Shown piece by piece: positions 14,178-16,985 of a DNA stretch of 16,985 nucleotides. Under the pieces are notes generated by a model. It saw only the letters and a list, made by a program, of their open reading frames with translations. It was not told the origin of the DNA and ran no database searches. The position numbers and the translations under genes were made by a program. Numbering within the stretch: position 1 is the first letter of the stretch; each line of letters opens with the position of its first letter. Origin of the DNA: an uncultured Caulobacter sp. (GTDB lineage: Bacteria > Pseudomonadota > Alphaproteobacteria > Caulobacterales > Caulobacteraceae); contig CALALX010000029.1 of the NCBI GenBank assembly GCA_937925635.1, positions 1 through 16,985 of the forward strand, read 5' to 3'.

Positions 14178-16985
14178 ATGGGCTGGAACGGGTGGGACGA
14201 TCTCCGGGGGCTCGGGATCGAAGTCAGGCCGCGCGGCCGCTCGGCCGCCGAATCCGTCGATGTTCTGACGGCGCCGGGCTCCGAGCCCGAGTTCGAGCCG
14301 CTCGGCGACCTCAAGGCGCCGAGCGGCGAGGGCGTCCCTGAAGGCCCGCCGTCCGCGCCCATCAGCATCATCCCGGCGCTGCCCGCGCTGCCCGGACCCG
14401 TCAACATGACAGGACCGGTGCAGCACACCGGGCCCTACACGGTGGCGGCCGGAACCTACCTCTACGGCCTCAACCTGGCCTACCTGTTCGAGAGCGACAG
14501 CAGTCTGTTCCTGGCGCCGTTGGTGAACGACGGCACGATCTGGAGCGTGGTCGATACGGATGTCAGCACGGTCCAGTACATCGGACGCTTCAACAACCTG
14601 CGGGAAGTCACAAACAACGGCCTGATGGTGATCCAGGTCGGTCCGGCGGTGACGATGCGGACGGTCGCCTTCGCGGAGACCGGGTTCGTCAACCATGGAT
14701 CGGTCTACGTCCTGTCGGAAGCGTCAAACGGGGCGGCGTTCCTGCAGTCGTCGCTGTCGGGCTTCTTCGACAACACCGGTCTGATCGCGGTGCAGTCGGT
14801 GAACGGCGGCGCGACGGGATACGAGCTCTACAACGGCGGACAGGTGTACAACGCCGCCGGCGCCTCGATTCTGGTGGAAGGCCGGTCGGCCTACGCGATC
14901 TTCATGGGCGGCGACGGCACGGTGTCCAACAATGGCGAGCCGACCGCGGTGATCAATGACGGCCGCATCGAGGCCCGCTCGACCGGCGACTACGCCTCGA
15001 TCGCGCTCTACCTTTCGCACAGCTTCCGTCAGATCGAGGTCATCAACAGCGGGGTCATCAAGGCCGACATCGCGATCGCCTCCGACTTCAACACCACGGT
15101 CGCCAGGCCGAACATCGACTGGATCACCAACAAGGCCGGCGGCGTCATTGAGGGGGCGTTCCTTCTCGATCGCGGTGACGATGTGATCACCAACGCCGGC
15201 TCGATCGTCGGCGACATCTTCATGGAGGAGGGCGACGATCAGATCGACACGACGACCGGGACCATCACCGGCCTGATCGACATGGGCTGGGGAGACGATA
15301 CGTTTCTCGGGTCCGCGCGCACCGACTATGTGGCGGGCGACGACGGCGCAGACCGCCTCGAGGGTCGGGGCGGCGACGATCTGATGATGGGCGGCGGCAA
15401 TGACGACGTCCTGATCGGCGGGGCCGGCGCCGACGGCCTGTACGGCGAGTATGGCGAAGATCGCATCGTGACCCAGGAGGGCGACGTGGTCTCCGGCGGC
15501 GCGGGAGACGACCGCATCGAGGCCGGCGACTTCGCGTTTCGCCGCGTCGACGGCGGAACCGGTTTCGACACCCTGGTCCTCCCCTCGGGGAGCCGGGCGC
15601 TGAATCTGGCGGCGCTGCTGCAGGCTGACGCCGTCGCGGGGATCGAGCACATCGTCTTCGCGGGCGGCCAGTCGTTGGCTGTCCAGGCCGCCGACGTCAG
15701 CGCGCTGGTCCCGGCGTCCTCCCAGCTGCGGGTGACCACGACGGCCAGCGACCGTATCGACCTGGTCGGAGGCTGGACGGCGGGCGCCGATCAGGTGATC
15801 GGCGGCGTCACCTACAGAACCTTTGGTCTCGACGGCGCGACGGTGCTGGTCGCCGGGACAGGCTCGGTGGTGCTCGGCGCCGCGTCGACCGGCGGCGGTC
15901 TCGACGCGGCCGCGGGCTCCGCCCCGCCGGACCCGGGCGGCTCGCACGGCCTGGACTACACCAGCAATCAGCTGTTCCTGCGGGAGTACGAGCTGACCCA
16001 GTCGGTGACGGTGAACGCCGAGGAGACCTGGTACTCCACCGACGGCTTCGCGGTGCTGACCTCGTTCACGAGTTCGACCACGCTGACCAACTATGGCGAC
16101 ATCATCAGCGTCCGGGCGACGACCTCCACGGCCGGCGGCATCGCGATCGCGATCGGCGGCGGCTCGAACAACCTCGAGTTCATCAACAACTACGGGTCAA
16201 TCATCGTCGACAATCAGTCGACGAACACCCTGACCGGCTTCACCGGGGCGATCGCCGTGAGCTTCCTTAGCTGGCTGGTGAACTACGGCGACATCCAGGC
16301 CCATTCGGTTTCCGAGCGCGTCGTGGCGGTCTCGGTCGGCAGCCTGGACAATCGCGGCTCGATCACCGCCAGCACGGTGAATGGCCAGGTGGTCGGCGTT
16401 GAGCCGCAGTTCCGAGACGCGTTCCAGAACACCGGCTCGATCGACGTCTTCGCCACCATCACCAATGGTCAGACGCTGTATGCCAATGGGCGGGCCATGG
16501 CGGTCGGCGTTGTTCTGTGGTCGGATGACCATATCAATGCCGGCCGGATCACGGCCGGCTCGAACCAGCCCGGCGCCGCCGTGGCCATGTGGTTCGAGAT
16601 GGGCGGCGCCGGCACGCTGACCAATACTGGCGTCATTGCCGGCCAGGCGGCGATCCACATCCGCGGCGACGACGCCTTCACGCTGGACAACCGGAACCAG
16701 ATCAACGGACGCGTGGAACTGGCGGGCGGCGCGGACAGGGTGTTGAACACCGGCACGATCACCGGCGACATCGACTTTGGCGCCGGGGCCGATACCTACG
16801 ACGGCCGCGGCGGGACTCTGAACGGGCAGGTTCTGGCCGGCGATGGCGACGATATCCTGATCGGCGGCGACGCCGCCGACCGCTTCGACGGAGGGTCCGG
16901 CAGCGACTCCCTCTTCGGCGGCTCGGGCGCCGACACCTTGATCGGCGGCGGCCATGACGCCTCGGCGCCGGACTACTTCTTCGGC
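14178..16985 (+). CDS. RTX-family calcium-binding secreted protein with duplicated beta-repeat/RTX modules (3' end beyond window)
   Basis: The frame is open from ATG 14178 to the right edge: 936 codons, C-terminus missing. There is no Sec signal peptide, as expected for type I secretion, whose signal is C-terminal. Residues 1-74 are a Pro/Glu-rich leader. Module 1 (75-451) is a run of Asn-x-Gly-x-Ile-like beta-strand repeats (such as FDNTGLIAV, VINSGVIKA, ITNAGSIVG) followed by RTX nonapeptides at 387-451 (GRGGDDLMMGGGNDDVLIGG). Residues 452-591 carry the segment that often follows RTX blocks (DTLVLPSG, GIEHIVFAGGQSLAVQAADV, IDLVGGWTAG). Module 2 (592 onward) repeats the order: Asn-x-Gly strands (LTNYGDIIS, LDNRGSITA, LTNTGVIAG), then RTX repeats from about 888 to the edge. 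Ca2+ bound by the RTX repeats would drive folding outside the cell. The start is supported by GAGCGGGG at 14164-14171; an in-frame GTG at 14160 lacks one. It may be an adhesin or S-layer-like surface protein; no enzyme domain is visible. Confidence 0.9.
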   Translation, partial: MGWNGWDDLRGLGIEVRPRGRSAAESVDVLTAPGSEPEFEPLGDLKAPSGEGVPEGPPSAPISIIPALPALPGPVNMTGPVQHTGPYTVAAGTYLYGLNLAYLFESDSSLFLAPLVNDGTIWSVVDTDVSTVQYIGRFNNLREVTNNGLMVIQVGPAVTMRTVAFAETGFVNHGSVYVLSEASNGAAFLQSSLSGFFDNTGLIAVQSVNGGATGYELYNGGQVYNAAGASILVEGRSAYAIFMGGDGTVSNNGEPTAVINDGRIEARSTGDYASIALYLSHSFRQIEVINSGVIKADIAIASDFNTTVARPNIDWITNKAGGVIEGAFLLDRGDDVITNAGSIVGDIFMEEGDDQIDTTTGTITGLIDMGWGDDTFLGSARTDYVAGDDGADRLEGRGGDDLMMGGGNDDVLIGGAGADGLYGEYGEDRIVTQEGDVVSGGAGDDRIEAGDFAFRRVDGGTGFDTLVLPSGSRALNLAALLQADAVAGIEHIVFAGGQSLAVQAADVSALVPASSQLRVTTTASDRIDLVGGWTAGADQVIGGVTYRTFGLDGATVLVAGTGSVVLGAASTGGGLDAAAGSAPPDPGGSHGLDYTSNQLFLREYELTQSVTVNAEETWYSTDGFAVLTSFTSSTTLTNYGDIISVRATTSTAGGIAIAIGGGSNNLEFINNYGSIIVDNQSTNTLTGFTGAIAVSFLSWLVNYGDIQAHSVSERVVAVSVGSLDNRGSITASTVNGQVVGVEPQFRDAFQNTGSIDVFATITNGQTLYANGRAMAVGVVLWSDDHINAGRITAGSNQPGAAVAMWFEMGGAGTLTNTGVIAGQAAIHIRGDDAFTLDNRNQINGRVELAGGADRVLNTGTITGDIDFGAGADTYDGRGGTLNGQVLAGDGDDILIGGDAADRFDGGSGSDSLFGGSGADTLIGGGHDASAPDYFFG
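14400..15320 (+). repeat. Module 1 of Asn-x-Gly-x-Ile beta-strand repeats
   Basis: Within the RTX protein, residues 75-381 hold about nine degenerate units of roughly 20-35 residues centred on N-x-G-x-I/V, for example LVNDGTIWS, VTNNGLMVI, FVNHGSVYV, FDNTGLIAV, VINDGRIEA, VINSGVIKA and ITNAGSIVG. The spacing is compatible with rungs of a beta-helix or beta-roll. They diverge at the DNA level, so the duplication is old. Confidence 0.7.
15336..15530 (+). repeat. RTX nonapeptide block 1
   Basis: Residues 387-451 contain about six GGxGxDxLx-type units, including GDDGADRLE, GRGGDDLMM, GGGNDDVLI, GGAGADGLY and GGAGDDRIE. This is the classic calcium-binding parallel beta-roll, here interrupted at GEYGEDRIVTQEGDVV. 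Confidence 0.85.
15951..16832 (+). repeat. Module 2 of Asn-x-Gly-x-Ile beta-strand repeats
   Basis: Residues 592-885 repeat the architecture of module 1, with units such as LTNYGDIIS, INNYGSIIV, LVNYGDIQA, LDNRGSITA, FQNTGSIDV, HINAGRITA and LTNTGVIAG. The opening TSNQLFLREYELTQSVTVNAEETW is comparable to the TGPYTVAAGTYL opening of module 1. Confidence 0.7.
16836..16985 (+). repeat. RTX nonapeptide block 2 (runs off the window)
   Basis: Residues 887-936 contain at least four calcium-binding units (AGDGDDILI, GGDAADRFD, GGSGSDSLF, GGSGADTLI) and continue to the window edge, so the total number is unknown. Confidence 0.85.

Noticed and set aside
14724..15947. 407-codon minus-strand frame opposite the RTX gene
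   Set aside because: It is antisense to repeated Gly/Asp codons, which produce Arg/Val/Ala-rich mirror frames; no start signal.

Overview
The window is GC-rich, densely coding bacterial chromosome with no tRNA, rRNA, insertion sequence, CRISPR array or phage block that I can see. Gene content, GTG starts and very long antisense open frames point to a high-GC alphaproteobacterium. A member of the Caulobacteraceae (Caulobacter, Phenylobacterium or Brevundimonas) is my best guess, from general resemblance rather than from a marker gene.

Layout, left to right. (1) Positions 1-1882, minus strand: a hypothetical protein followed by a succinate-semialdehyde-type aldehyde dehydrogenase whose C-terminus lies beyond the left edge. 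(2) 2023-4400, plus strand: a two-gene operon of acyl-CoA dehydrogenase-like proteins. Only the second carries a recognisable helix-G catalytic glutamate, as in alpha2beta2 heteromeric enzymes. A strong hairpin follows. (3) 4470-4721: a SemiSWEET sugar transporter, almost abutting a convergent GH15 glucoamylase/trehalase-like hydrolase (4726-6531). (4) 6835-9764, plus strand: a translationally coupled pair, a Sel1-repeat lipoprotein and a secreted right-handed beta-helix protein, ending at a strong terminator. (5) 9803-12234, minus strand: a secreted coiled-coil protein of unknown function, then a secreted amidase-signature enzyme. (6) 12416-14083, plus strand: the ABC-F translation factor EttA. 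(7) 14178 to the right edge, plus strand: a large RTX-type secreted protein built from two similar modules, open at the right edge.

How the genes fit together. The two acyl-CoA dehydrogenase genes almost certainly make one enzyme, for a CoA-thioester beta-oxidation step on an unknown substrate. SemiSWEET and the GH15 enzyme may share carbohydrate metabolism, but their link is only adjacency. The lipoprotein/beta-helix pair looks like a dedicated envelope system and is the least described part of the window. The RTX protein is the most structurally striking: each module joins a long run of Asn-x-Gly-x-Ile beta-strand repeats to a calcium-binding nonapeptide block. No secretion genes for it are visible here.
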